A stretch of 64,000 nucleotides of DNA from the NCBI RefSeq assembly GCF_024758725.1, contig NZ_CP096972.1:912001-976000 (forward strand), given 5' to 3'. Below the pieces are notes generated by a model. That model ran no database searches, had not been told where the DNA came from, and saw nothing but the letters and a program-made list of their open reading frames with translations. This document shows, piece by piece, positions 25,948 through 35,950 of this stretch; the stretch's first letter is position 1, and the number at the start of each line of letters is the position of its first letter. The position numbers and the translations under genes were made by a program. The stretch comes from Sphingomonas sp. SUN039 (GTDB lineage: Bacteria; Pseudomonadota; Alphaproteobacteria; Sphingomonadales; Sphingomonadaceae).

Positions 25948-27089
25948 GGCGGTTCGGACTGGCGATACTCGGCGCGGCAATGCTGCTCGGCGCGTGCGAT
26001 ACGATCAAACTCTACAGCGACCTGCCGAAGGACAAGAATGTGCTCTTCTGGACGCAAGACCAGCGCGATAACGGCTTTCGCGCGCTCGAAAAGCTGGCAA
26101 CCGTGCGCGGCATCCCCGCTGGCGGGTCGATCCTTGCTTTTGGCCAAGGGGTGCCGCTGAAACTGCCGATCGACATCGACGCTTACATGAAAAGCCAGCG
26201 TTCAGCGGGACTGATCGTCATTCAGGACAACAAGATACGCTTCGAAAAATACGCGCTCGGTTATAGCCCGCAGGGGCGCTGGACGAGTTTTTCGGTCGCG
26301 AAATCCTTCACGTCTACGCTGGTCGGTGCAGCGGTGAAGGATGGCTATATCAAGAGCCTCGACGACAAGGTGACGCAGTACATCCCGACCCTGCGCGGTT
26401 CCGTGTATGACGACGTAACGGTCAAACAGCTGCTGACCATGACGTCGGGCGTGAAATGGAACGAGGATTACGCCGACCCGAAATCCGACGTCGCGCAATT
26501 CGCGCTGCAAAAGCCGGTGCCCGGCGAGGATATCACCGTAAGCTATATGAAAAAGCTGACCCGCGAGGCGCCTGCGGGTACGAAATGGGTCTACAAAACC
26601 GGCGAGACCAATTTGATCGGCGTGCTCGTGTCGAGCGCAACGGGGAAGTCGCTGAGCGCCTATCTGTCCGATAAGGTGTGGAAGCCGTTTGGCATGGAGG
26701 CCGACGCCTTCTGGATTTTGGGCGATACAGGCCATGAGATCAGCGGCTGCTGTCTCTCGGCGCGACTGCGCGATTATGCGCGTTTCGGCCAGTTCGTTCT
26801 CGAAGGCGGGCCGGGCACGGTGCCCGACGGCTGGTTCGCGGCGGCGACCACCAAGCAGGCCGACATCGGCCAACCGGGACGCGGTTACGGCTATCAATGG
26901 TGGACGAACGACGATGGCAGCTTTGCCGCGCAGGGCATTTTCGGGCAGGGGATTTTCATCGACCCGAAGCGCAAGCTCGTTATCGCGTCGAACGGAAACT
27001 GGCCCAAGGCGACCGACCCCGATACGGTCGGGGCCGAGCGCGAGCGGTTCTACAAGGCCGTACAGGCAGCGGTCGACGCAGGGCGGTAA
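25944..27089 (+). CDS. Serine beta-lactamase-fold hydrolase, lipoprotein
   Basis: A 381-residue protein with a lipoprotein signal (MRRFGLAILGAAMLLGAC, lipobox LLGAC). The S-x-x-K nucleophile motif is in WTSFSVAKSFTSTLVG, and the second motif lies in YKTGETNLIG. A third segment near the C-terminus, RGYGYQWWTNDDG, resembles class C-like and NylB-type hydrolases. Enzymes of this family include esterases, amidases and peptidases; true beta-lactamase activity is not implied. It is coupled to phr by a four-base overlap. Confidence 0.86.
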   Translation: MRRFGLAILGAAMLLGACDTIKLYSDLPKDKNVLFWTQDQRDNGFRALEKLATVRGIPAGGSILAFGQGVPLKLPIDIDAYMKSQRSAGLIVIQDNKIRFEKYALGYSPQGRWTSFSVAKSFTSTLVGAAVKDGYIKSLDDKVTQYIPTLRGSVYDDVTVKQLLTMTSGVKWNEDYADPKSDVAQFALQKPVPGEDITVSYMKKLTREAPAGTKWVYKTGETNLIGVLVSSATGKSLSAYLSDKVWKPFGMEADAFWILGDTGHEISGCCLSARLRDYARFGQFVLEGGPGTVPDGWFAAATTKQADIGQPGRGYGYQWWTNDDGSFAAQGIFGQGIFIDPKRKLVIASNGNWPKATDPDTVGAERERFYKAVQAAVDAGR

Positions 27090-27092
27090 CGC

Positions 27093-27416
27093 TTAGCGCG
27101 CGTTGATAATCGAATCGAACACCGCCGGGTTGAGCAGGTTCGCGAACGCGCAGCCGACGACCTGGCCGTCGTTCCACACGACTTCGGCCTGAAGCCCCTT
27201 GAACGGGCCGATGGTCAGCCAGCAGAGACTCCCCGCGCGCATCCCTGTTACCGCCTGGGCGGCAAACCCGCCGATCGACAGGTCGATCAAATTGGTCGGA
27301 AAAGCGCTCGACCCCGACGGGCGCAGCATCGCCGGGATGTTGAGCACGATGCGCGGCGCGCAGCGATCCTCTTGCGCTGCCTGAGTGTAGCTGTCGTTTA
27401 CGAGAGACAAGGTCAT
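27093..27416 (-). CDS. PilZ domain protein
   Basis: A 107-residue protein with a single PilZ-like beta barrel: an arginine-containing strip (EDRCAPRIVLNIPAMLR), then the conserved NLIDLSIGGFAAQAV and, later, AEVVWNDGQVVGCAF. Canonical c-di-GMP binding needs R-x-x-x-R and D/N-x-S-x-x-G; the second motif is present (DLSIGG), while the first is irregular (R-C-A-P-R), which still fits R-x-x-x-R. It may bind c-di-GMP. ATG 27416 is favoured over the upstream ATG at 27461. Confidence 0.8.
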   Translation of the reverse strand: MTLSLVNDSYTQAAQEDRCAPRIVLNIPAMLRPSGSSAFPTNLIDLSIGGFAAQAVTGMRAGSLCWLTIGPFKGLQAEVVWNDGQVVGCAFANLLNPAVFDSIINAR

Positions 27417-27473
27417 GCCGTTTTTCCCCTTCGATCTCAGCTTCGACCCTGCGCCCCGCAAGTTACGCGAATC

Positions 27474-28175
27474 TTACCCGGTCTGGTTAACGACAATCCG
27501 TTCGCCGCTTTCGAACCCGTCGCGCAACAGCCCGACAAGGCGCGCCGCGACGACTTCCGGACCTTTCAGCGTCGCCGGGTCTTCACCGGGATAGGCGCGT
27601 GCACGCATCGCCGTGCGGGTCGCACCGGGGTCGAGGATGGCGACCTTGACCCGCCCGCTGGTTTCGTCGGCATAGCTGCCGAGCAGCGTGTCGAACGCGG
27701 CCTTGGACGCTCCATAGGCACCCCAATAGGCACGCGGCGTCGCTCCGACGCTGGACGTCACGCCTATAACCCGGGCATCCTTCGACGCCCGCAGCATGGA
27801 ATCGAACGCGGCGATCATCGTCGCCTGGGCGGTGACATTCAGCGTCATCACCCGCGAAAACTCCTTGGGGTCGATATGCGGTACCGGCGTCAGCGTCCCG
27901 AGCATCGCGGCGTTGAGGACGAGTGCGTCGAGCGCACCCCAGCGACCCGCAATTGCCGTCGCCAGACGCCCGATCGAGTCGCCGTCGGTCAGGTCCATCG
28001 GCGCAATCGTCGCGCTACCGCCGGCGTCGTGGATGCGGTTCTCGACCTCTTCGAGACCTGCCGCTGTGCGGGCGGTCAGCACGACATGATAGCCGTTCGC
28101 CGCCAATGCCTCTGCTGTTGCCGCACCGATTCCGCGTGAAGCACCCGTGACGAGCGCCAGTTTCCCCTCGCTCAA
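27474..28175 (-). CDS. Short-chain dehydrogenase/reductase
   Basis: A 233-residue NAD(P)-dependent oxidoreductase. TGASRGIG is the cofactor glycine motif, VLNAAML stands for the NNAG motif, and the catalytic Ser-Tyr-Lys are in GVTSSVG and YGASKAAF. I take TTG 28175 as the start because it overlaps the purF stop (TTGA) and follows GGAGCGGG; an upstream ATG at 28274 lies deep inside purF. Coupling to purF is positional and does not by itself tell the substrate. Confidence 0.88.
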   Translation of the reverse strand: MSEGKLALVTGASRGIGAATAEALAANGYHVVLTARTAAGLEEVENRIHDAGGSATIAPMDLTDGDSIGRLATAIAGRWGALDALVLNAAMLGTLTPVPHIDPKEFSRVMTLNVTAQATMIAAFDSMLRASKDARVIGVTSSVGATPRAYWGAYGASKAAFDTLLGSYADETSGRVKVAILDPGATRTAMRARAYPGEDPATLKGPEVVAARLVGLLRDGFESGERIVVNQTG

Positions 28176-29641
28176 ACCACCCGCTCCGCCAGCATTTCGA
28201 ACTGGTCCTCCACCGCGCTGTCGTCCTGATCGGTCAGCCGCGTCGGATAGTCGCCGGTAAAGCAGGCATCGCAATATTGCGGACGGATGTCAGCGCGCTG
28301 CGTCTCGCCGAGCGCACGGTACAGGCCGTCAATGCTGATGAAACCAAGCGAATCGGCATGGATGAAATCCTGCATCCCGCCGACGTCGAGCTTGTGCGCC
28401 AGCAGCTTGGTCCGCTCGGGTGTATCGACCCCGTAGAAACAACTGTGCCGGGTCGGCGGCGACGCGATTCGCAGATGGACCTCGCTTGCGCCCGCATCGC
28501 GCATCATCTGGACGATCTTCAGGCTCGTCGTGCCGCGTACGATGCTGTCATCGACCAGCACCACCCGCTTACCCGCTATCAGCGCACGGTTGGCATTGTG
28601 CTTCAGCTTGACACCGAGGTGGCGGACCTGATCGCCCGGCTGGATGAAGGTGCGCCCGACGTAATGCGAGCGGATGATGCCGAGTTCGAACGGAATACCC
28701 GATTGCTGGGCATAGCCGATGGCGGCAGGCGTTCCCGAATCCGGCACCGGCACGACCAGATCTGCTTCGACCGGGTTCTCGATGGCGAGCTGCGCGCCGA
28801 TCGCCTTTCGCACATCATAGACGCTCAGGCCCTGTGCCGAATCGGCGACGATCGAGTCGGGACGACTGAAATAGACATGTTCGAAAATGCAGGGGCGGGC
28901 ATGCGCGGCGGGGAAGGGCTTGACCGAACGCACGCCCGATGCGGTCACGATCACCAGTTCGCCGGGCTCGACGGTGCGGACATAGGTCGCACCGACGACA
29001 TCGAGCGCTACCGTCTCCGACGCGAAAATCGTCGCGCCGTTCAGCTCGCCCATCACCAGCGGCCGGATGCCGAGCGGGTCGCGGCACGCGACCATCCCCT
29101 CGGTCGTCATGCAGACCAGCGAATAGGCCCCTTCGACCTGCTTCAGCGCGTCAACGAACTTGTCGAGCAGGGTACGATAGGTGCTGGTCGCGACGAGGTG
29201 GATGAACACCTCGGTGTCGCTGGTCGACTGGAAGATCGACCCGCGCCGGACCAGTTCGCGCTTGATCGCCATGGCGTTCGAGACATTGCCGTTGTGCGCG
29301 ATGGCGAACCCGCCCGAGGCGAGGTCGGCATAGAGCGGCTGGACGTTGCGCAGCGCTGTCTCGCCCGTGGTTGCATAGCGGACATGGCCGCACGCCATGC
29401 TGCCCGGCAGCGCGCGGATAATGTCGTCGCGGTCGAAATTACCCGCGACATGACCCATCGCGCGGTGGGTATGAAACTGGTGCCCGTCCCACGAGCTGAT
29501 CCCGGCTGCTTCCTGTCCGCGATGCTGGAGCGCGTGAAGGCCGAGCGCAACCAGCGCGGAAGCCGATTCGGACCCCCAAACGCCGAATACGCCGCATTCC
29601 TCGCGGAGCTTGTCGTCCTCGAACGGGTTCGTTGTCAGCAC
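28172..29641 (-). CDS. purF: Amidophosphoribosyltransferase
   Basis: A 489-residue enzyme making 5-phosphoribosylamine from PRPP and glutamine, the first committed step of purine synthesis. The glutaminase catalytic Cys follows a short leader in [12 protein letters not shown], as expected for an N-terminal nucleophile that is exposed after leader removal. The PRPP site is [14 protein letters not shown], and [17 protein letters not shown] lies before it. The only well-placed start is GTG 29641; the frame runs open further upstream to 30028, but that would add an unrelated arginine-rich extension over hisI. hisI is divergent. Confidence 0.95.
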   Translation of the reverse strand: MLTTNPFEDDKLREECGVFGVWGSESASALVALGLHALQHRGQEAAGISSWDGHQFHTHRAMGHVAGNFDRDDIIRALPGSMACGHVRYATTGETALRNVQPLYADLASGGFAIAHNGNVSNAMAIKRELVRRGSIFQSTSDTEVFIHLVATSTYRTLLDKFVDALKQVEGAYSLVCMTTEGMVACRDPLGIRPLVMGELNGATIFASETVALDVVGATYVRTVEPGELVIVTASGVRSVKPFPAAHARPCIFEHVYFSRPDSIVADSAQGLSVYDVRKAIGAQLAIENPVEADLVVPVPDSGTPAAIGYAQQSGIPFELGIIRSHYVGRTFIQPGDQVRHLGVKLKHNANRALIAGKRVVLVDDSIVRGTTSLKIVQMMRDAGASEVHLRIASPPTRHSCFYGVDTPERTKLLAHKLDVGGMQDFIHADSLGFISIDGLYRALGETQRADIRPQYCDACFTGDYPTRLTDQDDSAVEDQFEMLAERVV

Positions 29642-29728
29642 TGGCGTGGGTCCGTTGTCGGGGTCGGATGGCGGGCCTATAGGGACAAGCGCGCCCGCTG
29701 TCTCGCTTTTGTAACAGGAAAATTTGCC

Positions 29729-30088
29729 GTGGCCGATCCGCGAGAAACCGGAACTGTGCTCGACCCCAAATGGGACGCGAACGGCCTTGTGACCGGTGTC
29801 GTCACCGATGCCACGACCGGCGACCTGCTGATGGTCGCGCACCTGAACGCCGAAGCGCTGGCGCTGACCCAGTCGACCGGCGAAGCGCATTTCTGGTCGC
29901 GCAGCCGGGAGCGGTTGTGGCGCAAGGGCGAGGAATCGGGAAATGTCCTCCGGGTTGTCGAACTCCGCATCGATTGCGACCAGGACGCGCTGTGGATCAA
30001 GGCGGAGTCCGCAGGGCCGGCGTGTCACACGGGGGAGCGGAGTTGTTTCTATCGCAAGATCGAACGGGGCAGCCTCGTTTCCGGTTGA
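29729..30088 (+). CDS. hisI: Phosphoribosyl-AMP cyclohydrolase
   Basis: A 119-residue enzyme of histidine synthesis that opens the adenine ring of phosphoribosyl-AMP. The signature [38 protein letters not shown], the metal-binding D-C-D of [10 protein letters not shown] and the [11 protein letters not shown] end are all present. GTG 29729 with AGGAAAA upstream is the likely start. It is a stand-alone HisI without the HisE domain. It stands divergent from purF and convergent with the next gene. Confidence 0.95.
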   Translation: MADPRETGTVLDPKWDANGLVTGVVTDATTGDLLMVAHLNAEALALTQSTGEAHFWSRSRERLWRKGEESGNVLRVVELRIDCDQDALWIKAESAGPACHTGERSCFYRKIERGSLVSG

Positions 30089-30604
30089 TCAGGTTCCCGC
30101 AGGTTTCGGATAAAAGGTTTCGACGGCTGCGCTGCCCGATTTCAGGATAAGTACCGCACCGTGCAGCGCCGGAATGCTGCCGAGAACGCCGGATTTTTCG
30201 ATCAGGTCGAGGGCATCGGCACCGGTCTTGATCGTTGCAATTGTAATCGCCCGCGTATCGCTCTTGTCGATGGCATGCGCGAGTGCCAGGCCGTTTGCCA
30301 TCAGAGCGATGACGGCACCGCCCTTCGCCATGCCGTCCGCGACGTCAGGTTGGTAAAATGCCGCCAAGTCCAATCCCGATGACAGCAGGTTCGCCGCCGA
30401 TCCGATCCGCTCTGAATTGTCGAGCAGGATATGGTTGAACCGCTGCACATCTCCGTTGTGCTTTTCGGGGTTGCTGTCGAGGCGAAGTCCGGCGCCGACG
30501 AGATTGCCGTCGGCGTCGAGCGCAGCCACAGGCGTTCCCGGCAGCGTGCGCAACGCGGGTTTCAGATTTGCGCTTGTCTGGATTAGCATTGCCGACACTT
30601 TCAC
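30089..30604 (-). CDS. Hypothetical protein
   Basis: A 171-residue protein that I do not recognise. It has an N-terminal PVAALDADGNLVGAGLRLDS segment, a central alanine/glycine-rich region AKGGAVIALMANGLALAHAI and a C-terminal HGAVLILKSGSAAVETFYP. No signal peptide or strong membrane helix is clear. The start may be GTG 30604 or ATG 30589; neither has a strong ribosome site. It is divergent from the MerR-type regulator, so the operator at 30669 may also control it. Confidence 0.5.
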   Translation of the reverse strand: MKVSAMLIQTSANLKPALRTLPGTPVAALDADGNLVGAGLRLDSNPEKHNGDVQRFNHILLDNSERIGSAANLLSSGLDLAAFYQPDVADGMAKGGAVIALMANGLALAHAIDKSDTRAITIATIKTGADALDLIEKSGVLGSIPALHGAVLILKSGSAAVETFYPKPAGT

Positions 30605-30668
30605 GGGAGTGGCACGGTATCGGTCGAGGTATCAGATGCCGTGAGGATCGCAACGCTGTCGCTTGCAC

Positions 30669-30684
30669 TTTACGTTTACGTCAA
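30669..30684. promoter_or_regulatory. Probable LiuR-type (MerR family) operator
   Basis: TTTACGTTTACGTCAA is a near-perfect dyad (half sites TTTACGT and TTGACGT) with a two-base centre. This form closely resembles known operators of LiuR-like MerR regulators of fatty- and branched-chain acyl-CoA catabolism in proteobacteria. It ends 14 bases ahead of the MerR gene start, fitting autoregulation and control of the following acyl-CoA dehydrogenase. Confidence 0.65.
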
Positions 30685-30698
30685 CTAGCATTCCACAC

Positions 30699-31124
30699 AT
30701 GGACCAGACCGGATCGCACGCGACCATCGAAACGCCGGATTTCCGCGACCGGCACCAATATTCGATTTCCGACCTGTCGGAGGAATTCGGGGTCACCGCG
30801 CGCGCGCTGCGCTTCTATGAAGACGAGGGACTGATCGCACCCGTCCGGCGCGGAACCACGCGCATTTATACCAAGCGCGATCGGGCGCGGCTGGCGTGGA
30901 TCTTGCGGGCGAAACGCGTCGGGTTCAGCCTTGCCGATATCCGCGAGATGATCGACCTCTACGATGTCGGCGACGGGCGGGCGACACAGCGTCACGTTAC
31001 CATCGAAAAATGCCTGTCGCGGATCGACCTGCTCAAACGTCAGCGCAACGACATCGACGCGCATATGGATGAACTCAACCGCTTCGTAAAAATGGTCCAG
31101 GCGGCCGAACACGACGCGCACTGA
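30699..31124 (+). CDS. MerR family regulator, LiuR-like
   Basis: A 141-residue regulator. The MerR winged helix is at residues 17-85 ([55 protein letters not shown]), followed by a long dimerisation helix. No C-terminal cysteines for metal are present. This short form fits the LiuR group that governs leucine/isovalerate or fatty acid breakdown and responds to an acyl-CoA. The acyl-CoA dehydrogenase gene begins 20 bases after the stop, supporting this. I chose ATG 30699; an ATG at 30663 would overlap the operator. Confidence 0.83.
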   Translation: MDQTGSHATIETPDFRDRHQYSISDLSEEFGVTARALRFYEDEGLIAPVRRGTTRIYTKRDRARLAWILRAKRVGFSLADIREMIDLYDVGDGRATQRHVTIEKCLSRIDLLKRQRNDIDAHMDELNRFVKMVQAAEHDAH

Positions 31125-31144
31125 ACGGATTTAAGGACGCAACG

Positions 31145-32947
31145 ATGCCCCAATACACCGCCCCCGTGCGCGACACGCGCTTTATTCTCGACCATGTCAT
31201 CGGGCTCGACCGCTATTCGAATCTGCCCGGTTTCGAGAACGCGACGCCCGACACTGTCGAGGCCGTGCTCGAACAAGGCGGCAAGTTCGTCGCGGAGGTG
31301 CTGTTCCCGCTCAACCTGTCGGGCGATCAGGAAGGGTGCACAAGGCATCCCGACGGATCGGTGACGACGCCAAAGGGGTTCAAGGAAGCCTATAAGCAAT
31401 ATGCCGAAAACGGCTGGGGCACATTGTCGATGCCCGAGGAATTTGGCGGGCAGGGGCTACCGCATGTCGTCTCGACGGCGTTCACCGAGTTCCTGAGTTC
31501 GGCGAACATGGCGTTTGGCATGTATCCAGGCCTGACAGCGGGTGCGATCAGTTCGATCCTCGCCAAGGGCAGCGACGCACAAAAGGCGACCTACGTCCCC
31601 AAGATGGTCGCGGGCGAATGGGGCGGGACGATGAACCTGACCGAGCCGCAGTGCGGCACCGATCTGGGCCTCATCAAGACGCGCGCCGAGCCGGATGCCG
31701 GCGGGAACTGGTCGATCACCGGCACCAAGATTTTCATCTCGTCGGGCGAACACGACCTGACCGAGAACATCATCCATCTGGTGCTGGCAAAAACTCCCGG
31801 CGCGCCCGACAGCGTCAAGGGGATCAGCTTGTTTATTGTACCCAAGTTCCTCGTCAACGACGACGGCAGCCTGGGCGCGCGCAACGGCGTCAGTTGCGGG
31901 TCGATCGAACACAAAATGGGCATCCACGCCAATTCGACCTGCGTCATGAATTTTGACGGAGCGACCGGCTATCTGGTCGGGGAAGAGATGAAGGGCTTGC
32001 AGGCTATGTTCATCATGATGAACCACGCGCGCCTCGGCGTCGGCCTTCAAGGCCTCGGCATTGCCGAAGTCGCGCGGCAAAACGCGGTCCAATATGCCAA
32101 GGACCGGCGTCAGGGCCGCGCGCTGACCGGCACGCAGGAACCCGGCGAAAAGGCCGACACGCTGTTCGTCCATCCCGACGTCCGCCGGATGCTTATGGAA
32201 GCCAAGGCGCTGACCGAGGGGTTGCGCGCGCTCGTCCTGTGGGGCGGGTTGCAGGGCGACCTCATCCACGCCGCGCAGACAGAGGAGGAGCGCCAGCACG
32301 CCGACGATCTGCTGTCGCTGCTGACGCCCGTCATCAAGGGCTATGGCACCGACAAGGGTTACGAGATCGCGACGACCAGCCAGCAGGTCTATGGCGGTCA
32401 CGGTTATATCGCCGAATGGGGCATGGAGCAGTACGTCCGCGATGCCCGGATTGCGATGATCTACGAAGGCACCAACGGCATTCAGGCGCTCGATCTGGTC
32501 GGCCGCAAGCTCGCCAAGGACGGCGGGCGCGGGGTGCAGTTGTTCTTCGCCACACTCGCGCAGGAAATCGCGGTCGCCAAGGAAGTGCCCGAACTCGCCG
32601 ACTTTGCCGGACGGCTCGAAAAGGCGACCGGCGACCTTCAGGCCTCGACGATGTGGCTGATGCAGAACGGGCTTGCCAACCCCGACAATGCCGGCGCGGC
32701 GTCGGTGCCGTACATGCACCTGATGGGCATTGTCGCCGTCGGCCTGATGTGGCTGCGGATGGCGAGCGCGGCACAGCGGCTGCTGGCAGCCGGCGAGGGC
32801 GACTCAGCGTTCCTGAACGCGAAGCTGTTAACCGCGCGATTCTATGCCGAACGGATCATGCCCGATACCGGCGCGCTGCGCCGCAAGCTGGAGGCAGGGG
32901 CCGAAAGCATGATGTCGATGCCGGTCGAGATGTTCGAGGCGACTTAA
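31145..32947 (+). CDS. Long-form acyl-CoA dehydrogenase
   Basis: A 600-residue flavoprotein dehydrogenating acyl-CoA to enoyl-CoA. Features are [20 protein letters not shown] and [14 protein letters not shown] in the FAD region, [17 protein letters not shown], and the base-containing region [19 protein letters not shown] followed by [19 protein letters not shown]. The extra C-terminal domain, making it about 600 residues instead of 380, is typical of the group containing DmdC (methylmercaptopropionyl-CoA dehydrogenase) and fatty acyl dehydrogenases. The chain-length preference is unknown. It is likely cotranscribed with the MerR gene. Confidence 0.92.
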   Translation: MPQYTAPVRDTRFILDHVIGLDRYSNLPGFENATPDTVEAVLEQGGKFVAEVLFPLNLSGDQEGCTRHPDGSVTTPKGFKEAYKQYAENGWGTLSMPEEFGGQGLPHVVSTAFTEFLSSANMAFGMYPGLTAGAISSILAKGSDAQKATYVPKMVAGEWGGTMNLTEPQCGTDLGLIKTRAEPDAGGNWSITGTKIFISSGEHDLTENIIHLVLAKTPGAPDSVKGISLFIVPKFLVNDDGSLGARNGVSCGSIEHKMGIHANSTCVMNFDGATGYLVGEEMKGLQAMFIMMNHARLGVGLQGLGIAEVARQNAVQYAKDRRQGRALTGTQEPGEKADTLFVHPDVRRMLMEAKALTEGLRALVLWGGLQGDLIHAAQTEEERQHADDLLSLLTPVIKGYGTDKGYEIATTSQQVYGGHGYIAEWGMEQYVRDARIAMIYEGTNGIQALDLVGRKLAKDGGRGVQLFFATLAQEIAVAKEVPELADFAGRLEKATGDLQASTMWLMQNGLANPDNAGAASVPYMHLMGIVAVGLMWLRMASAAQRLLAAGEGDSAFLNAKLLTARFYAERIMPDTGALRRKLEAGAESMMSMPVEMFEAT

Positions 32948-33816
32948 CGCCCCGGCAGATATTTGACCGGATCGACCGGCACCCGCGCGCGGCGGAGTTC
33001 GAAATGGAGCGGCTCGCCGCCCGATTTGCCGAGCATCTGTCCGGCGCGGACGGTATCGCCCTTGGCCACGCCCGCGCCCGCAATCCGGCCATAGGCGCTG
33101 ATCCAGCCGCCGTCGTGGCGAAGGAGGATGAGGCCGCCATAGCCGGGGACGCCGGTCCCGACATAGGCGACCGTGCCTGCCGAGGCGGCGCGGACGCCTG
33201 CGCCCGGCGCGGCACCGATATCGATGCCCTGGTTGACGCGGCCGCTGCCCTGCGGGCCAAAGCGGCTGATGATCGTGCCGGTCAGCGGCCAGAGAAATTG
33301 CGTCGACGATGCCGTCTGGACCGGCGCGGGGCGAACGGCGGGTGCCGTCGCGACGCGTGCCGGTTCGCTGCCGGTAACGAGATCGTCGATACCGATCTGG
33401 AAGGCGGCGGCGCGGGCTTCGGGCGACATCGCGGCGGTCGCGGCGGCATCGCCGGGGAGAAGCAGCCGTTGCCCGACGCGAAGGACGAAGGGTTCGGCGA
33501 GCGCATTGGCTTCGACAATGCGGGGCCAGGGCAGGCCATAGGCGCGCGCGATGGCAATGCCCGTCTCGCCCGCCGCCACGACATGCACGCGTTTCCCGTT
33601 TTCGGTGACGGCGCGCGCGGTGACGGGGCGCATTTCCCAGATCGGACGTTCGTCCTTCAACTGGCTGAGGTCGAGATCGAGGCGCGGGCTATCGGGGCGC
33701 GTCTGTGCGACCGGGGGCGGCGGCGGCGCGGCGGGGGCGACGGTGCCCGGCGGGATACACCCGCCCAGCGCCATCGTCGCGGCAAGAACCGCCAGCTGTG
33801 TTCGACCCCCGCTCAC
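32944..33816 (-). CDS. LysM/M23 murein hydrolase-like lipoprotein
   Basis: A 290-residue exported protein. A lipoprotein-type signal is [16 protein letters not shown] proline-rich linker leads to a LysM domain ([18 protein letters not shown]) and then a LytM/M23 domain ([42 protein letters not shown]). The gene sits beside surE, as nlpD does in enterobacteria, so it is probably NlpD-like: an activator of amidases in cell division. The M23 catalytic residues look partly degenerate (NQGIDI rather than HxGxD), consistent with an inactive activator. GTG 33816 is my chosen start. Its stop overlaps that of the acyl-CoA dehydrogenase gene. Confidence 0.88.
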   Translation of the reverse strand: MSGGRTQLAVLAATMALGGCIPPGTVAPAAPPPPPVAQTRPDSPRLDLDLSQLKDERPIWEMRPVTARAVTENGKRVHVVAAGETGIAIARAYGLPWPRIVEANALAEPFVLRVGQRLLLPGDAAATAAMSPEARAAAFQIGIDDLVTGSEPARVATAPAVRPAPVQTASSTQFLWPLTGTIISRFGPQGSGRVNQGIDIGAAPGAGVRAASAGTVAYVGTGVPGYGGLILLRHDGGWISAYGRIAGAGVAKGDTVRAGQMLGKSGGEPLHFELRRARVPVDPVKYLPGR

Positions 33817-33826
33817 GAGAGAGAGC

Positions 33827-34597
33827 CTAGCAGCCCGAAAGCGCTTCGGTAAGGGTCGGAATGGAGCCATAATGGGTAAGGTCGAGGTGCAGCGGAGTGA
33901 CCGTGATAAACCCCTCGGCAATCGCTTCCAGATCGGTGGCGTGCCCCGGTGTCTCCTGCGTCGCGCCCAGCCCGAACCAGTAATAGGGATAGCCGCGCGG
34001 ATCAGTGCCCTTCACGATCCGCGCGCGCCCGTAATCGTGGAATCCCTGTTCGACCACCTTCACGCCGTGCACAGCCTCGGGGGCGAGCGCAGGAAAGTTG
34101 ACGTTGACTAGAGTGCGCGGCGGCATGTCGGCGGCGATCAGCGGACGCAGCACGCGTTCGCCCCACGCCTCGGCAGCGGCGAAGGGCACGGTGTCGCCCA
34201 TCCCCTCGCGCGCATAAACCTGGCTGAGCGCAATCGAGCGATAGCCCGCCAGCGTGCCTTCCATTGCCGCGCTGACCGTGCCCGAATAGGTGACGTCCTC
34301 GGCCAGGTTCGCGCCGCGATTGACGCCCGACAGGATCAAATCGGGCTTGGCCTCTCCCATCACGACCCCCAGCGCCATCATGACCGCATCGGTCGGCGTG
34401 CCGCTGACGGAGTACCGGCGCTCGTCATGCTTGCGGACCCGCACCGGGCGGCTGAGCGTCAGCGAGTGCCCCGCACCCGATTGCTCCTCCTGCGGGGCAA
34501 CGATCCAGATGTCGTCGCTTAGCGTGCGGGCAATCGCCTCCAGCACCGCCAGCCCCGGCGCGTGGATGCCGTCGTCGTTGGTCAGCAATATCCGCAT
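33827..34597 (-). CDS. surE: 5'/3'-nucleotidase SurE
   Basis: A 256-residue nucleotide phosphatase. It opens [16 protein letters not shown], the metal-binding ND-D signature, and continues with VAPQEEQSGAGHSLTLS, ILSGVNRGANLAEDVTYSGT and NVNFPAL, all diagnostic. SurE dephosphorylates nucleoside monophosphates and short polyphosphate, with a role in stationary phase. The start ATG 34597 overlaps the stop of serS by one base, so the two are coupled. Confidence 0.97.
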   Translation of the reverse strand: MRILLTNDDGIHAPGLAVLEAIARTLSDDIWIVAPQEEQSGAGHSLTLSRPVRVRKHDERRYSVSGTPTDAVMMALGVVMGEAKPDLILSGVNRGANLAEDVTYSGTVSAAMEGTLAGYRSIALSQVYAREGMGDTVPFAAAEAWGERVLRPLIAADMPPRTLVNVNFPALAPEAVHGVKVVEQGFHDYGRARIVKGTDPRGYPYYWFGLGATQETPGHATDLEAIAEGFITVTPLHLDLTHYGSIPTLTEALSGC

Positions 34598-35898
34598 CAG
34601 GGCACCAGCCGCGTCGCGCCGCCCATGTACGGGATCAACACTTCGGGCACATGCACGGCGCCGCCGTCCTGCTGGTAATTCTCCAGCACCGCGACCAGCG
34701 CGCGCCCAACCGCGACACCCGATCCGTTGAGCGTATGGACGAAGCGCGTGCCTTTCTCGCCGGTAACCCGATAGCGCGCGTTCATCCGCCGTGCCTGGAA
34801 GTCGCCGCAGTTCGAACAGGACGAAATCTCGCGATAGGCGTTCTGCCCGGGCAGCCAGACTTCGAGGTCGTAGGTCTTCTTCGCCGTGAATCCCATATCC
34901 CCCGCGCACAGCAGCATCCGGCGATAGGGCAGGTCGAGGCGGTCGAGGATCGCCTCGGCCGCCAGCGTCATGCGTTCATGTTCGGCAACGGACTCTTCTG
35001 GCGTCGTGATCGACACCAGTTCGACTTTCTCGAATTGGTGCTGGCGGATCAGCCCGCGCGTGTCGCGGCCTGCCGACCCCGCTTCTGATCGAAAGCATTG
35101 CGTCAGCGCGGTGAACCGCATCGGCAGGTCCGCGTCGGAAAGGATGCGCTCGCGCACCTGATTGGTCAGGCTGACCTCGGACGTCGGAATCAGCCAGCGC
35201 CCGTCGGTCGTCTGAAACGAATCCTCGCGGAATTTGGGCAATTGCCCCGTCCCGAACATCGCCTCGTCGCGGACCAGCACCGGCGGCGCGACTTCCTCAT
35301 AGCCGAAGTCGCGCGTGTGCACGTCGAGCATGAACTGCCCCAGCGCCCGCGACAACCGTGCAGCGGGGCCGCGCAGATAGGCAAAACGCGCACCGGAGAC
35401 CGTCTGTGCCGTCTCGAAATCGAGGCCCAGCGCCGGACCGAAGTCGAAATGCTCGCGCGGCGCAAAGGCAAAGGCCGCACGTCGTCCCTCCTCACTGACA
35501 ACGACATTGCCCGCCTCGTCCGCGCCATCGGGAACTTCGGCATCGGGCAGGTTCGGCAGGGCAGCAAGCATAGCGTCCAGTTGCGCACCGGTGTCCGCCG
35601 CTTCGCGCTCCAGTCGTTCGATCTCGGCCTTGTCGCCCAGCTTCGCCTTCAATGCCTCGATTTCGGCAGCAAGGGCAGGGCGGCCGGCATCGCTCGCCGC
35701 TTTCATCCGGCCCGTCAGCGGCCCGATCGCGGTCGAGATGCGATTGCGCTCGGCAACGGCCTGTTCGGCCATCGTCATGCGCGCGCGGCGGATCGTATCG
35801 AGCTGGAGGAGCGTTTCCGACGCGGCGGCGACCCCGCGGCGCGCGAGCGCTGCGTCGAAGGCGGCAGGGTCTTCGCGGATCAGGCGGATGTCATGCAT
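34597..35898 (-). CDS. serS: Serine--tRNA ligase
   Basis: A 433-residue class II synthetase. The N-terminal long coiled coil (residues about 30-100) recognises the long variable arm of tRNA-Ser. Motif 2 is in [21 protein letters not shown], motif 3 in [17 protein letters not shown], and serine-binding TSEVSLTNQ is present. Length is normal. It is the first gene of the serS-surE-nlpD-like operon, which is a common order in proteobacteria. Confidence 0.97.
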   Translation of the reverse strand: MHDIRLIREDPAAFDAALARRGVAAASETLLQLDTIRRARMTMAEQAVAERNRISTAIGPLTGRMKAASDAGRPALAAEIEALKAKLGDKAEIERLEREAADTGAQLDAMLAALPNLPDAEVPDGADEAGNVVVSEEGRRAAFAFAPREHFDFGPALGLDFETAQTVSGARFAYLRGPAARLSRALGQFMLDVHTRDFGYEEVAPPVLVRDEAMFGTGQLPKFREDSFQTTDGRWLIPTSEVSLTNQVRERILSDADLPMRFTALTQCFRSEAGSAGRDTRGLIRQHQFEKVELVSITTPEESVAEHERMTLAAEAILDRLDLPYRRMLLCAGDMGFTAKKTYDLEVWLPGQNAYREISSCSNCGDFQARRMNARYRVTGEKGTRFVHTLNGSGVAVGRALVAVLENYQQDGGAVHVPEVLIPYMGGATRLVP

Positions 35899-35950
35899 GG
35901 CCCGGCGCTATGGCGTCGGGCCAGCACGCTTGCAACCTCCGGTCGCTGGT

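Noticed and set aside
28277-30088. A 603-residue plus-strand open frame reaching into hisI
   Set aside because: Only its last 119 residues are hisI; the rest is the antisense of purF with a shadow-like composition.
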